From: Tomitella biformata AHU 1821
GTDB taxonomy: Bacteria; Actinomycetota; Actinomycetes; Mycobacteriales; Mycobacteriaceae
Direction: 5' to 3'
Length of the DNA stretch: 64,000 nt
Assembly: GCF_000524475.1 (NCBI RefSeq)
Contig: NZ_BAVQ01000072.1
Span: forward strand, 124,001 to 188,000
Shown: piece by piece, positions 1-8,844 of the stretch
How positions within the stretch are numbered: the first letter of the stretch is position 1
Layout: each line of letters starts with the position of its first letter
Position numbers and translations under genes: made by a program
Notes under the pieces: generated by a model
The model's database searches: none
Told to the model about the DNA's origin: nothing
The model's input: only the letters and a program-made list of their open reading frames with translations

Positions 1-1068
1 CGCGCCCGTAAGGGCGAGCCGCTCACGGCGCTGTGGAACGAGGCGGGCAAGCTCGGCTTCCTCGGCGTGAACCTGCCCGAGGAGTATGGCGGCGGCGGTG
101 CCGGGATCTACGAGTTGGCGCTGGTCCAGGAGGAGATGGCGGCCCAGGGTGCGGGCCTGCTGCTCGTCGTCGTCTCGCCCGCCATCTGCGGCACCATCAT
201 CGGCAAGTACGGCACCGACGCCCAGAAGGATAAGTGGATGCCGGGCCTGGCCGACGGCTCCAAGATCATGGCGTTCGGCATCACCGAGCCCGACGCCGGC
301 TCCAACTCGCACCAGATCACCACCACCGCCCGGCGCGACGGTGAGGACTGGCTGCTGCGCGGCAACAAGATCTTCATCTCCGGCGTGGACCAGGCCGACG
401 CGGTCTTGATCGTCGCGCGCACCGAGGACCACCGCTCCGGCAAGCTCAAGCCCGCGCTGTTCATCGTGCCCACGGACTCTGCGAACTTCGTCAAGCAGCG
501 CATGGAGATGGACATCGTGGAGGCGGACAGCCAGTTCACGCTGTTCCTCGACGACGTCCGCCTGCCCGCCGACGCGCTCGTCGGCTCCGAGGACGCGGCG
601 CTGATGCAACTGTTCGCGGGCCTGAACCCGGAGCGCATCCTCGGCGCGGCGATGGCCATCGGCATGGGCCGCTACGCGCTCAACGCCGCAGTGAAATATG
701 CCAACGAGCGCACCGTGTGGAAGACGCCGATCGGCGCGCACCAGGGCATCGCGCACCCCCTGGCGCAGGTCAAGATCGAGCTGGAGCTCGCGAAGGTCAT
801 GATGCAGAAGGCGGCGACGCTCTATGACAGCGGCGACGACTTCGGCGCCGCCGAAGCCGCCAATATGGCCAAGTACGCGGCCGCCGAGGCCAGCATCAAG
901 GCCCTCGACCAGGCGATCCAGACGCACGGCGGCGGCGGGCTGACCAAGGAGTACGGTCTCGCGGCGATGCTCGGCGCGGCCCGTATCGCGCGCGTGGCCC
1001 CCGTCAGCCGGGAGATGATCCTGAACTTCGTCGCCCAGCACAGCCTGGGCCTGCCGAGGTCCTACTGA
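1..1068 (+). CDS. acyl-CoA dehydrogenase (5' partial)
   Basis: FAD-dependent acyl-CoA dehydrogenase, introducing the alpha-beta double bond of an acyl-CoA thioester in the cytoplasm. Frame 1 is open from base 1, so the N-terminus lies outside the window. The visible part has the LPEEYGG motif, the FGITEPDAGSN flavin/substrate loop, the middle beta-domain (GNKIFISG) and the C-terminal helical domain with QTHGGGG. The end reads RVAPVSREMILNF where many family members have a YEGT/E-type catalytic motif, so the catalytic base may sit elsewhere; the substrate cannot be called. It overlaps the next gene by one base (TGATG), so the two are co-translated. The family call is firm, the chain length of the substrate unknown. 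Confidence 0.93.
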   Translation, partial: RARKGEPLTALWNEAGKLGFLGVNLPEEYGGGGAGIYELALVQEEMAAQGAGLLLVVVSPAICGTIIGKYGTDAQKDKWMPGLADGSKIMAFGITEPDAGSNSHQITTTARRDGEDWLLRGNKIFISGVDQADAVLIVARTEDHRSGKLKPALFIVPTDSANFVKQRMEMDIVEADSQFTLFLDDVRLPADALVGSEDAALMQLFAGLNPERILGAAMAIGMGRYALNAAVKYANERTVWKTPIGAHQGIAHPLAQVKIELELAKVMMQKAATLYDSGDDFGAAEAANMAKYAAAEASIKALDQAIQTHGGGGLTKEYGLAAMLGAARIARVAPVSREMILNFVAQHSLGLPRSY

Positions 1069-1847
1069 TGACTCCGTATGTGCGGTACGAGGTGGCGGAT
1101 GGCTGCGCCACTATCACCCTGGACTCCCCGCACAATCGCAACGCCATCTCCGCGAAGCTGCTCACCGAGCTGCACCGGGGACTGGCGGACGCCGCGACCG
1201 ACCCGGCGGTGCGGGCCGTCGTGCTCACCCACACCGGCAACACGTTCTGCGCGGGGGCGGACCTGGCCGAGGCGTCCGGGTCCGCGGCACCCCAAGACCC
1301 CGCCGCGGCCGCCGCGCAGCGGACCCAGGGCATGGTCGACCTGCTGCGGGCGTTCCTCGAGCTGCCCAAGCCCATCATCGCCGCGCTCGACGGGCACGTG
1401 CGGGCCGGCGGCATGGGCATCGTCGGCGCCTGCGACCTGGTGGTGGCGGGGCCCAAGTCGACGTTCGCGCTCACCGAGGTCCGGCTGGGCCTGGCCGCAT
1501 CGATCATCTCGTTGACGCTGCTGCCGCGGATGAGCCCGCGCGCGGTCAGCCGCTACTTCCTGACGGGGGAGAAGTTTGACGCCGCCCAGGCGGAGCAGAT
1601 CGGCCTGATCACTATCGCGGCAGCGGACCCGGAAGCGGCCGTCGCCGGGCTGGTGGCCGAGCTCCGCAAGTGCTCGCCGCAGGGGCTCGCCGAGTCGAAG
1701 GTGTTGGCCAATACCGTCGCGCTCGCGGGATTCGACGCGGCGGCGCAGCAGGTGGCCGCTCAGTCCGCTCGGCTGTTTGGCACTCCAGAGGCGATGGAGG
1801 GCATGATGTCCTTTTTGCAGAAGCGTCCAGCTAGCTGGGCCGAGTAG
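1068..1847 (+). CDS. enoyl-CoA hydratase/isomerase family protein
   Basis: Crotonase-fold protein of 259 residues, the usual length. The oxyanion-hole stretch (NTFCAGADL) and second core motif (DGHVRAGGMGIVGACDL) are present. By alignment from memory to rat crotonase, the first catalytic Glu (GGGCE) is Gly here (AGGMG), while the second is kept (FALTEVRLGL). This points to an isomerase, lyase or specialised hydratase rather than a standard beta-oxidation hydratase. The ATG overlaps the stop of the acyl-CoA dehydrogenase, and its own TAG overlaps the GTG of the TetR gene, so the three form one operon acting on one acyl-CoA pathway, perhaps branched-chain or ring-derived; the substrate is inferred only broadly. 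Confidence 0.9.
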   Translation: MTPYVRYEVADGCATITLDSPHNRNAISAKLLTELHRGLADAATDPAVRAVVLTHTGNTFCAGADLAEASGSAAPQDPAAAAAQRTQGMVDLLRAFLELPKPIIAALDGHVRAGGMGIVGACDLVVAGPKSTFALTEVRLGLAASIISLTLLPRMSPRAVSRYFLTGEKFDAAQAEQIGLITIAAADPEAAVAGLVAELRKCSPQGLAESKVLANTVALAGFDAAAQQVAAQSARLFGTPEAMEGMMSFLQKRPASWAE

Positions 1848-2461
1848 TGACGTCGATCAAGGAGCCACAGCAGGACCGCAGCCGCGCCACGCGCCAACGG
1901 CTACTGGAATCGACCATCGAGTGCCTCGCCGCGCGGGGCTGGGCCGCGACCACCGTCGCAGAGGTGGCCGAGCATGCGGGCGTCTCGCGAGGGGCGGCTC
2001 AGCACCATTACCCGACGCGCGAGGACCTGATCACCGGCGCCCTGGAGTTCATGTTCGACAGCCGCACCGCCGCGATCCGTGAGATGGCGCCGGGCCTGGC
2101 GGACGGGCCGGGCCGCACGGAGGCAGTGGTGCAGGGCATGGTCGACTACTTCACCGGGACCCTGTTCAAGGCGGCGCTGCAGGTGTGGACCGCGGCGGCG
2201 GCCGACGAGCGTCTGAAGGACCGCATCGTGCCCCTAGAGGCGAAGTTCGGCCGCGTCGCGCACCGGATGACCATCGAGATGCTCGGGGCCGACGACTCCG
2301 ACCCCGTCACCCACCGCCTGGTGCAGGCCACCCTGGACCTGGCACGTGGCCTCGGCCTAGCCGATGTGCTCACAGACGACTCCGCCCGCCGGGGCCGCAT
2401 CGTCCAACAGTGGGCGGCGACGCTCGACTCGGCGATCGTGCCGCCGCGCATCGACGGCTAG
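1847..2461 (+). CDS. TetR-family transcriptional regulator
   Basis: A 204-residue TetR-type repressor. Residues about 14-60 form the N-terminal DNA-binding domain with the helix-turn-helix AEVAEHAGVSRGAAQHHY. The C-terminal two thirds is helical and lacks recognisable family motifs, as is normal for ligand domains. The GTG start is fixed by a one-base overlap with the preceding TAG. It is the last gene of the acyl-CoA operon and most likely regulates that operon in response to an acyl-CoA or free acid; this is inference from context. Its stop codon TAG lies inside the palindrome CTAG, which also serves as the stop of the convergent gene. Confidence 0.92.
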   Translation: MTSIKEPQQDRSRATRQRLLESTIECLAARGWAATTVAEVAEHAGVSRGAAQHHYPTREDLITGALEFMFDSRTAAIREMAPGLADGPGRTEAVVQGMVDYFTGTLFKAALQVWTAAAADERLKDRIVPLEAKFGRVAHRMTIEMLGADDSDPVTHRLVQATLDLARGLGLADVLTDDSARRGRIVQQWAATLDSAIVPPRIDG

Positions 2462-3690
2462 TTCTGCTGATGCTTGGTGGTGCCCTCCGCACCGCCGGAC
2501 GCGTTCACGATCTTCGCTAGGCAATGCTCCTGGTCCAGGCCGTTGCCCGCGCACCATGAAAGGGCAGCCTGGTAGGTCGACATGGGGCTGCCAACCACCG
2601 TCACCCAGTAGCTCTCGAGGGAGTCGAAGCTGGCCCAGTCGCCAGACCAGAGCAGCAGCGTCTCCGGAAAGCGGGCCTTGTTCTCGAGGAACTCCCGCAG
2701 GATCGCCTCGTTATCCCAGGTGATCCCGTCGGCGACCAGCCCGACCTTCTTGGAGCTGATCTGCGGCAGCCACTGGTTCTGCAGGCCCCGCAGGGTGCTT
2801 GCATCGGCGGCCTTCAGGTCCTCCAGGGTGGCCAGCGCCGCGGCATCGGCACTGCCGCTCTGCGGGGTGCCCGGGCGCGCCGCCGTCAATGCGCTCGGGT
2901 TCTGCACGGCGCTCTCGGTCGCGGTGGCAGAGTTGCCGGCGAGGGCGGCCGTCAGCACGAGGTTGCCCGACGCCATCTCAGTGGGACGCCAATAGGAGCC
3001 GGCGGGGAAGACCAGGCTCACCTGCGCGGACTCGTCCCCGCGGAGGACGATCGGCGTAGCGGACAGATCGAAGCTGCCGGCCGCCACATCCTTGCCGCCG
3101 GAGGTCACTGCCACCTGGAAGTCGCTGTTGGTGACGATGTCGCCCCCGGGGCAGGCCGCCGTCATCGTCGCGGTGACCGCGAGCCCCGCGCTGGTTTGCG
3201 TGACGGACTGCCCGGTCATCTTCGGCGGGGTGGAGCAGGGCGTGATGGCTGCGACCGTCTCCGACGAATGCGACGACGCGCCGCCCGGGCTCGCACCGGC
3301 CACGGTGCCGTCGGAGACAGCGGCGTCGCCGGTGAAGAACAGCGTGTAGATCAGCACGCCGGCGAGTGCCAAGGCCAGGACCAGCCCGCCCCCGATTACC
3401 CAGCCAACCTTGCTTTTGCGCTCGGCCGGGCCGTGCGGATAAACGGGTTGCCCGTAACCGGGCTGCTGGCTGTACCCCTGTTGGTCGTATCCCTGCTGTG
3501 CCCAGGCCGGGGGCGCCGCGGACCAGCCGGCCTGGGTCTGCGTCCAGCCGGCGGAGCCGGCCGGCGGCTGCTGGGGCTCGTGATCCGGTGCCGGATAGGG
3601 CTGGCCCGGCCACTGCTGTTGCGGCGGCGGCTGCGGAGGCTGCCACGGTTGCTGTGGCGGCGGGGCATGGGGATCGGGTCGATTAGGCAT
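2458..3690 (-). CDS. proline-rich single-pass membrane protein of unknown function
   Basis: A 410-residue protein not recognised beyond its architecture. Residues 1-90 are a Pro/Gln/Gly-rich cytoplasmic tail (PPPQQ, GYDQQGYSQQPGYGQP) as in many actinobacterial envelope proteins. A basic stretch ERKSK precedes one transmembrane helix at about 95-117. The roughly 290-residue remainder should be extracytoplasmic. It includes a beta-rich part with two cysteines (TPCSTPP, TAACPGG) and a C-terminal alpha-rich part with two more (SWCAGNG, EHCLAKI), possibly disulfide-bonded. It converges on the TetR gene, sharing the CTAG stop. No ligand, catalytic motif or lipobox is visible. Confidence 0.8.
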   Translation of the reverse strand: MPNRPDPHAPPPQQPWQPPQPPPQQQWPGQPYPAPDHEPQQPPAGSAGWTQTQAGWSAAPPAWAQQGYDQQGYSQQPGYGQPVYPHGPAERKSKVGWVIGGGLVLALALAGVLIYTLFFTGDAAVSDGTVAGASPGGASSHSSETVAAITPCSTPPKMTGQSVTQTSAGLAVTATMTAACPGGDIVTNSDFQVAVTSGGKDVAAGSFDLSATPIVLRGDESAQVSLVFPAGSYWRPTEMASGNLVLTAALAGNSATATESAVQNPSALTAARPGTPQSGSADAAALATLEDLKAADASTLRGLQNQWLPQISSKKVGLVADGITWDNEAILREFLENKARFPETLLLWSGDWASFDSLESYWVTVVGSPMSTYQAALSWCAGNGLDQEHCLAKIVNASGGAEGTTKHQQN

Positions 3691-4156
3691 CGCACCGCTT
3701 TCGGATGGGATTCATCGTTTGCCGAACGGAGGTCCGTCTAATATATGGCCTCAGCGACCCGGAGGGGGCGGGTTTATGCGGGCCCAGCGGGCCTGACCGC
3801 ACAGATTCGGGCCGCGGATTCAGTGCCATGGCCGCGATCAGTCGGTACCGTGGGAGAGAGCTCGCGCGTACCAGTCGCAGACCGCTTTGACCATCGGGCA
3901 CGCCGACAGGTATCGTTGACGATCGTGCCCGGCTTGCCGGGTTGATCTGTGTGCCTGCCCGACGGTATGGCCGTGAGCTAGTCCTGGTGAAACCCCAGGT
4001 ACGAGCCCACTGGCTGCGCTGTGTGGGGTATGCGACACGCCCGACCGAGGGGTGCGGGTGAGGGGCAGCAGCTTTCTTGTCCCAACTGCGAGAACCCTAA
4101 TTTCAGACAGCCAGAACTGCTCCGGAAAGCCTCCGGGGCACAAGAGAAAGACGGTT
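3691..4156 (+). other. intergenic leader region upstream of the str operon
   Basis: This 466-base gap separates the divergent membrane-protein gene from rpsL. Short open frames here look unlike proteins and are rejected. It contains a candidate promoter (3887-3916) and, just after it, a small inverted repeat CCCGG-CTTG-CCGGG at 3928-3941. The long leader of about 240 bases before rpsL resembles other ribosomal-protein leaders and could carry control elements; no known leader motif is recognised. Confidence 0.5.
3887..3916 (+). promoter_or_regulatory. candidate promoter of the rpsL-rpsG-fusA-tuf operon
   Basis: TTGACC at 3887-3892 and TATCGT at 3911-3916, spaced by 18 bases, match the actinobacterial housekeeping pattern TTGACN / TANNNT. 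It lies on the correct strand about 240 bases before rpsL. A start site near 3923 is inferred and not shown. Confidence 0.45.
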
Positions 4157-4531
4157 ATGCCAACCATTCAGCAGCTGGTCCGCAAGGGCCGCAAGGATAA
4201 GACGAAGGGGGGCACGACCATTGCGCTGAAGGGCTCCCCCCAGCGCCGTGGTGTGTGCACCCGCGTCTACACCACGACTCCGAAGAAGCCGAACTCGGCG
4301 CTTCGTAAGGTCGCTCGTGTCCGCCTGACCACCGCAGTCGAGGTCACCGCGTACATCCCCGGTGAGGGCCACAACCTGCAGGAGCACTCTATGGTGCTCG
4401 TGCGCGGCGGTCGTGTGAAGGACCTTCCGGGTGTCCGTTACAAGATCATCCGCGGCTCGCTTGACACCCAGGGTGTCAAGGGTCGCAAGCAGGGACGTTC
4501 CAAGTACGGCGCCAAGAAGGAGAAGAGCTAA
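4157..4531 (+). CDS. rpsL: 30S ribosomal protein S12
   Basis: Ribosomal protein S12 of the small-subunit decoding centre, 124 residues, typical of actinobacteria. The ATG at 4157 gives the canonical [12 protein letters not shown] start; the open frame runs further upstream but that part is not S12. Lys43 in TTPKKPNS and Lys88 in GGRVKDLPG, the positions where streptomycin-resistance changes usually occur, are both wild-type, so no such mutation is present. The TAA stop overlaps the ATG of rpsG (TAATG), so S12 and S7 are translationally coupled. Confidence 0.99.
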   Translation: MPTIQQLVRKGRKDKTKGGTTIALKGSPQRRGVCTRVYTTTPKKPNSALRKVARVRLTTAVEVTAYIPGEGHNLQEHSMVLVRGGRVKDLPGVRYKIIRGSLDTQGVKGRKQGRSKYGAKKEKS

Positions 4532-5001
4532 TGCCACGTAAGGGCCCCGCTCCGAAGCGTCCGCTCATCAACGATCCGGTCTACGGATCGCCTTTGGTGT
4601 CGCAGCTTGTCAACAAGATCCTCGTGGACGGCAAGAAGTCCACCGCCGAGCGCATCGTCTACCAGGCGATGGAGCAGGCACGCGAGAAGACGGGCACCGA
4701 CCCCGTCGTGACCCTGAAGCGCGCGCTGGACAACGTCAAGCCCGCCCTTGAGGTGCGCAGCCGCCGTGTCGGTGGCGCCACCTACCAGGTGCCGGTCGAG
4801 GTTCGCCCCGGCCGTTCCACCACGCTGGCCATGCGCTGGCTGGTCACGTTCTCCCGCGCACGTCGTGAGAAGACGATGGTCGAGCGTCTCGCCAACGAGA
4901 TCCTGGATGCGAGCAACGGCCTTGGCGCCGCTGTGAAGCGTCGTGAGGATACGCACAAGATGGCTGAGGCCAACAAGGCGTTCGCGCACTACCGCTGGTG
5001 A
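4531..5001 (+). CDS. rpsG: 30S ribosomal protein S7
   Basis: Ribosomal protein S7, 156 residues, which nucleates the head of the 30S subunit by binding 16S rRNA and contacts mRNA at the exit. The sequence starts [10 protein letters not shown] and contains the diagnostic [11 protein letters not shown] and [10 protein letters not shown] stretches; it ends in FAHYRW as in other actinobacteria. Its start overlaps the rpsL stop by one base. A strong hairpin follows within ten bases. Confidence 0.99.
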   Translation: MPRKGPAPKRPLINDPVYGSPLVSQLVNKILVDGKKSTAERIVYQAMEQAREKTGTDPVVTLKRALDNVKPALEVRSRRVGGATYQVPVEVRPGRSTTLAMRWLVTFSRARREKTMVERLANEILDASNGLGAAVKRREDTHKMAEANKAFAHYRW

Positions 5002-5007
5002 ATTCGT

Positions 5008-5052
5008 CCCGGTAGGGCGAAAATGGGCACCTGCCCGTCTCGCCCTACCGGG
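5008..5052 (+). terminator. large hairpin between rpsG and fusA (attenuator or processing site)
   Basis: A perfect 13-base inverted repeat: the arm at 5008-5020 (CCCGGTAGGGCGA) pairs with 5040-5052. The loop itself contains a smaller GGGC-ACCT-GCCC hairpin. No U-run follows. Placed 102 bases before fusA inside an operon, it is more likely an attenuator, partial terminator or RNase cleavage site that sets the S7 to EF-G ratio than a full stop. Confidence 0.7.
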
Positions 5053-5153
5053 CGCTTCACGGTGTCGGTCGATCAGGGCCGGCGCATTAGCTAGACAGCC
5101 CGACCATGGGTCAACCGAATACCGAGTTACGAGTAACGAGCGGGGAAATTCCA

Positions 5154-7259
5154 GTGGCACTTGACGTGCTAACCGACCTCAACAAGGTCCGCAATATCGG
5201 CATCATGGCGCACATCGATGCTGGCAAGACCACCACGACTGAGCGCATTCTCTTCTACACCGGCATCAACTACAAGATCGGTGAGACGCACGACGGCGCG
5301 TCGACGATGGACTGGATGGAGCAGGAGCAGGAGCGTGGCATCACGATCACCTCTGCCGCCACCACGTGCTACTGGCACGACAACCAGATCAACATCATCG
5401 ACACCCCCGGCCACGTCGACTTCACTGTCGAGGTCGAGCGTTCGCTGCGCGTGCTCGATGGCGCCGTTGCCGTGTTCGACGGCAAGGAGGGCGTTGAGCC
5501 CCAGTCGGAGCAGGTCTGGCGCCAGGCCGACAAGTACGACGTCCCCCGCATTTGCTTCGTCAACAAGATGGACAAGCTGGGCGCGGACTTCTACTACACC
5601 GTGAAGACCATCATCGAGCGCCTCGGCGCGAAGCCACTGGTCATCCAGCTGCCGATCGGCGCTGAGGATCACTTCGACGGCGTTGTCGACCTCGTCGAGA
5701 TGAAGGCCTACACCTGGCGCGGCACGGTGCCCGTCGGCACCGACGCCACCATCGAGGAGATCCCCGAGGATCTCAAGGAGAAGGCCGCGGAGTACCGCGA
5801 GAAGCTCCTCGAGACCATCTCGGAGTCCGACGATGCGCTCATGGAGAAGTTCTTCGGCGGCGAGGAGATCTCCGTCGCGGAGATCAAGATCGCCATCCGC
5901 AAGATGACCGTCAACAGCGAGATCTACCCGGTGCTGTGTGGCAGTGCGTTCAAGAACAAGGGCGTTCAGCCCATGCTCGACGCCGTCATCGATTACCTGC
6001 CCTCCCCGCTGGACGTCGAGGCCACCACCGGCCTCGTCCCCGGCAAGGAGGACGAGGTCATCACCCGCAAGCCGTCCAAGGACGAGCCCTTCGCGGGTCT
6101 GGCGTTCAAGGTGGCGACGCACCCGTTCTTCGGTCGTCTGACCTACGTGCGCGTCTACTCCGGCGAGATCGACTCCGGCGCCCAGGTCCTCAACTCGACC
6201 AAGGGCAAGAAGGAGCGCGTCGGCAAGCTGTTCCAGATGCACTCCAACAAGGAGAACCCGGTTGGGCACGCCTTCGCTGGCCACATCTACGCGTTCATCG
6301 GTCTGAAGGACACGACGACCGGCGACACGCTCTGCGATATCGCGAACCCGATCGTCCTCGAGTCGATGACGTTCCCGGCCCCGGTCATCGAGGTCTCGAT
6401 CGAGCCGAAGACCAAGGGCGACCAGGAGAAGCTGGGCACCGCGATCCAGAAGCTGGCTGAAGAGGACCCCACGTTCTCCGTCAAGCTGGACGAGGACACC
6501 GGCCAGACCGTCATCGGCGGCATGGGCGAGCTGCACCTGGACATCCTCGTCGAGCGCATGCGCCGCGAGTTCAAGGTCGACGCCAATGTCGGCAAGCCCC
6601 AGGTGGCGTACCGCGAGACCATCCGCAAGCCGGTCATCAAGTACTCCTACACCCACAAGAAGCAGACCGGTGGCTCCGGCCAGTTCGCAAAGGTCATCAT
6701 CAACCTCGAGCCGTTCACGTCCGAGGAAGAGGATGTGACCTACACGTTCGAGAACAAGGTCACCGGTGGCCGCGTGCCCCGCGAGTACATCCCCGCGGTG
6801 GACGCCGGCGCGCAGGACGCCATGCAGTACGGCATCCTGGCCGGCTACCCGGTGGTCAACGTCAAGGTGACGCTGACCGACGGTGCGTACCACGACGTCG
6901 ACTCCTCGGAGATGGCGTTCAAGGTTGCCGGCTCGATCGCTTTCAAGGAAGCGGCCCGCATGGCGAGCCCTGTCATCCTGGAGCCGATCATGGCTGTCGA
7001 GGTCATCACGCCCGAGGATTACATGGGCGAGGTGATCGGCGACCTCAACTCTCGCCGTGGCCAGATTCAGGCCATGGAGGAGCGCAGCGGAGCGCGTATC
7101 GTCAAGGCACACGTTCCGCTGTCGGAGATGTTCGGCTACATCGGAGACCTCCGGTCGAAGACACAGGGCCGGGCGAACTACTCCATGGTGTTCGACTCCT
7201 ACGCAGAGGTTCCCTCGACCGTGTCGAAGGAAATCATCGCGAAGGCGACTGGAGAGTAG
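5154..7259 (+). CDS. fusA: elongation factor G
   Basis: Translational GTPase EF-G, 701 residues, which drives tRNA-mRNA translocation. G1 is [10 protein letters not shown]3 DTPGHVDF and G4 NKMD; domains II-V follow in order, with [11 protein letters not shown] and GDLNSRRG in the C-terminal part. I place the start at GTG 5154 ([14 protein letters not shown]) rather than upstream in-frame codons: it matches the known actinobacterial N-terminus and has a GGGGA ribosome-binding sequence about eight bases before it. It is the third gene of the str operon, separated from rpsG by a structured spacer. Confidence 0.98.
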   Translation: MALDVLTDLNKVRNIGIMAHIDAGKTTTTERILFYTGINYKIGETHDGASTMDWMEQEQERGITITSAATTCYWHDNQINIIDTPGHVDFTVEVERSLRVLDGAVAVFDGKEGVEPQSEQVWRQADKYDVPRICFVNKMDKLGADFYYTVKTIIERLGAKPLVIQLPIGAEDHFDGVVDLVEMKAYTWRGTVPVGTDATIEEIPEDLKEKAAEYREKLLETISESDDALMEKFFGGEEISVAEIKIAIRKMTVNSEIYPVLCGSAFKNKGVQPMLDAVIDYLPSPLDVEATTGLVPGKEDEVITRKPSKDEPFAGLAFKVATHPFFGRLTYVRVYSGEIDSGAQVLNSTKGKKERVGKLFQMHSNKENPVGHAFAGHIYAFIGLKDTTTGDTLCDIANPIVLESMTFPAPVIEVSIEPKTKGDQEKLGTAIQKLAEEDPTFSVKLDEDTGQTVIGGMGELHLDILVERMRREFKVDANVGKPQVAYRETIRKPVIKYSYTHKKQTGGSGQFAKVIINLEPFTSEEEDVTYTFENKVTGGRVPREYIPAVDAGAQDAMQYGILAGYPVVNVKVTLTDGAYHDVDSSEMAFKVAGSIAFKEAARMASPVILEPIMAVEVITPEDYMGEVIGDLNSRRGQIQAMEERSGARIVKAHVPLSEMFGYIGDLRSKTQGRANYSMVFDSYAEVPSTVSKEIIAKATGE

Positions 7260-7412
7260 ACTCTTCGGCGCCCCGGGGTCGATGACACCAGGGGTACGGG
7301 GGAGAATTACCCTCCCACCGGTCGGGCCTGTGCACGACCTGCTTTACAACTAAAGACCATCAAACCGTACTGCTGCACCGCAGCAAGCACAATCAGTCCA
7401 GGAGGACATCCA

Positions 7413-8603
7413 GTGGCGAAGGCGAAGTTCGAGCGGACAAAGCCGCACGTCAACATCGGTACCATCGGTCACGTTGACCACGGTAAGACGACCACCACCG
7501 CTGCCATCACCAAGGTGCTCGCCGATGTTTACCCCGACCTGAACGAGGCCTCGGCCTTCGATCAGATTGACAAGGCCCCCGAGGAGAAGGCTCGCGGCAT
7601 CACGATCAACATCTCGCATGTTGAGTACCAGACGGAAAAGCGCCACTACGCGCACGTCGATGCCCCGGGTCACGCTGACTACATCAAGAACATGATCACG
7701 GGTGCGGCGCAGATGGACGGCGCGATCCTGGTCGTGGCGGCCACCGACGGCCCGATGCCCCAGACGCGTGAGCACGTGCTGCTCGCCCGCCAGGTCGGCG
7801 TGCCCTACATCCTCGTCGCCCTGAACAAGGCCGACATGGTCGACGACGAGGAAATCCTCGAGCTCGTCGAGATGGAGGTCCGCGAACTGCTGGCCTCGCA
7901 GGACTTCGACGAGGACGCGCCGGTCATCCCGATCTCGGCACTCAAGGCGCTCGAGGGCGACCCCAAGTGGACCCAGAGCATCGTCGACCTCATGGCGGCT
8001 GTGGACGAGTCCATCCCGGACCCCGTCCGCGAGACCGACAAGCCCTTCCTCATGCCCGTCGAGGATGTCTTCACGATCACCGGTCGTGGCACGGTCGTCA
8101 CCGGCCGTATCGAGCGTGGCGTTGTCAACGTGAACGAGGAGGTGGAGCTCATCGGCATCAAGGAGACCTCCACCAAGACCACGGTCACCGGCATCGAGAT
8201 GTTCCGCAAGCTGCTTGACCAGGGCATGGCGGGCGACAACGTCGGCCTCCTCGTCCGTGGCATCAAGCGCGAGGACGTCGAGCGTGGCCAGGTTGTCATC
8301 AAGCCCGGCGCGTACACCCCGCACACCGAGTTCGAGGGCCAGGCGTACATCCTGTCCAAGGACGAGGGCGGCCGTCACACGCCGTTCTTCAACAACTACC
8401 GCCCGCAGTTCTACTTCCGCACCACGGACGTTACGGGCGTTGTGACCCTCCCCGAGGGCACTGAGATGGTCATGCCCGGTGACAACACCGAGATGATCGT
8501 CAAGCTGATCCAGCCGGTCGCCATGGACGAGGGCCTGCGTTTCGCGATCCGTGAGGGTGGCCGCACCGTCGGCGCCGGTCGCGTCGTGAAGATCCTCGCC
8601 TGA
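7413..8603 (+). CDS. tuf: elongation factor Tu
   Basis: EF-Tu, 396 residues, delivers aminoacyl-tRNA to the ribosome. G1 [10 protein letters not shown]3 DAPGHADY and G4 NKAD are intact, and domains II and III follow to the end KILA. The start GTG is preceded by a perfect AGGAGG (7400-7405) with seven-base spacing, in keeping with very high expression. The 153-base gap after fusA may hold an additional promoter. This is the normal housekeeping position after fusA; nothing shows whether it confers resistance to an EF-Tu-targeting compound. Confidence 0.99.
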   Translation: MAKAKFERTKPHVNIGTIGHVDHGKTTTTAAITKVLADVYPDLNEASAFDQIDKAPEEKARGITINISHVEYQTEKRHYAHVDAPGHADYIKNMITGAAQMDGAILVVAATDGPMPQTREHVLLARQVGVPYILVALNKADMVDDEEILELVEMEVRELLASQDFDEDAPVIPISALKALEGDPKWTQSIVDLMAAVDESIPDPVRETDKPFLMPVEDVFTITGRGTVVTGRIERGVVNVNEEVELIGIKETSTKTTVTGIEMFRKLLDQGMAGDNVGLLVRGIKREDVERGQVVIKPGAYTPHTEFEGQAYILSKDEGGRHTPFFNNYRPQFYFRTTDVTGVVTLPEGTEMVMPGDNTEMIVKLIQPVAMDEGLRFAIREGGRTVGAGRVVKILA

Positions 8604-8623
8604 TAGCTGTATCTCAAGGAGGC

Positions 8624-8653
8624 GGCGTCGACCCCTATAAGGGGGTCGGCGCC
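8624..8653 (+). terminator. hairpin terminator after tuf
   Basis: Arms 8624-8635 and 8642-8653 form a 12-base stem (one G-T pair) around a six-base loop, 21 bases after the tuf stop. There is no T-tract, as is common in high-GC actinobacteria. It separates the str operon from the NRPS gene. Confidence 0.75.
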
Positions 8654-8844
8654 GTTCGCCATTGATGGCGGCTCGGGGCCGTTTGGGTAACAGTCGTCCC
8701 CAACACAGCGATGAGTCTAAGGAGCCTGGTTAGCGGCAGTTTGAGCTATACAACAATCAGGAAAGTATTGCTTTTTATCGCTGAAGCGCGCGGCGAGTGG
8801 CATCGAGGAGATCATTGCCTGGATGTCGGGAATCGGAGTTTAAC
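8654..8844 (+). promoter_or_regulatory. upstream region of the NRPS gene
   Basis: About 190 bases with a local AT-rich patch (8735-8780) unlike the surrounding DNA. TTGAGC at 8741-8746 could act as a -35 element, but no good TANNNT follows at 17-18 bases, so no exact promoter is called. No mycobacterial-type iron box was seen. The Shine-Dalgarno CGGAG at 8834-8838 lies six bases before the GTG at 8845 and supports that start over the in-frame GTG at 8797, which has none. Confidence 0.4.

Noticed and set aside
5169-7112. Minus-strand 647-codon frame opposite fusA
   Set aside because: Antisense shadow of a conserved EF-G coding sequence; no homology of its own.
8797-8844. Upstream GTG as NRPS start
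   Set aside because: No ribosome-binding sequence and 16 residues without homology; GTG 8845 has CGGAG at correct spacing.
8654-8844. Iron-regulated siderophore cluster
   Set aside because: No IdeR/Fur-like box seen, and no DHB, hydroxylase or siderophore uptake genes in the window.
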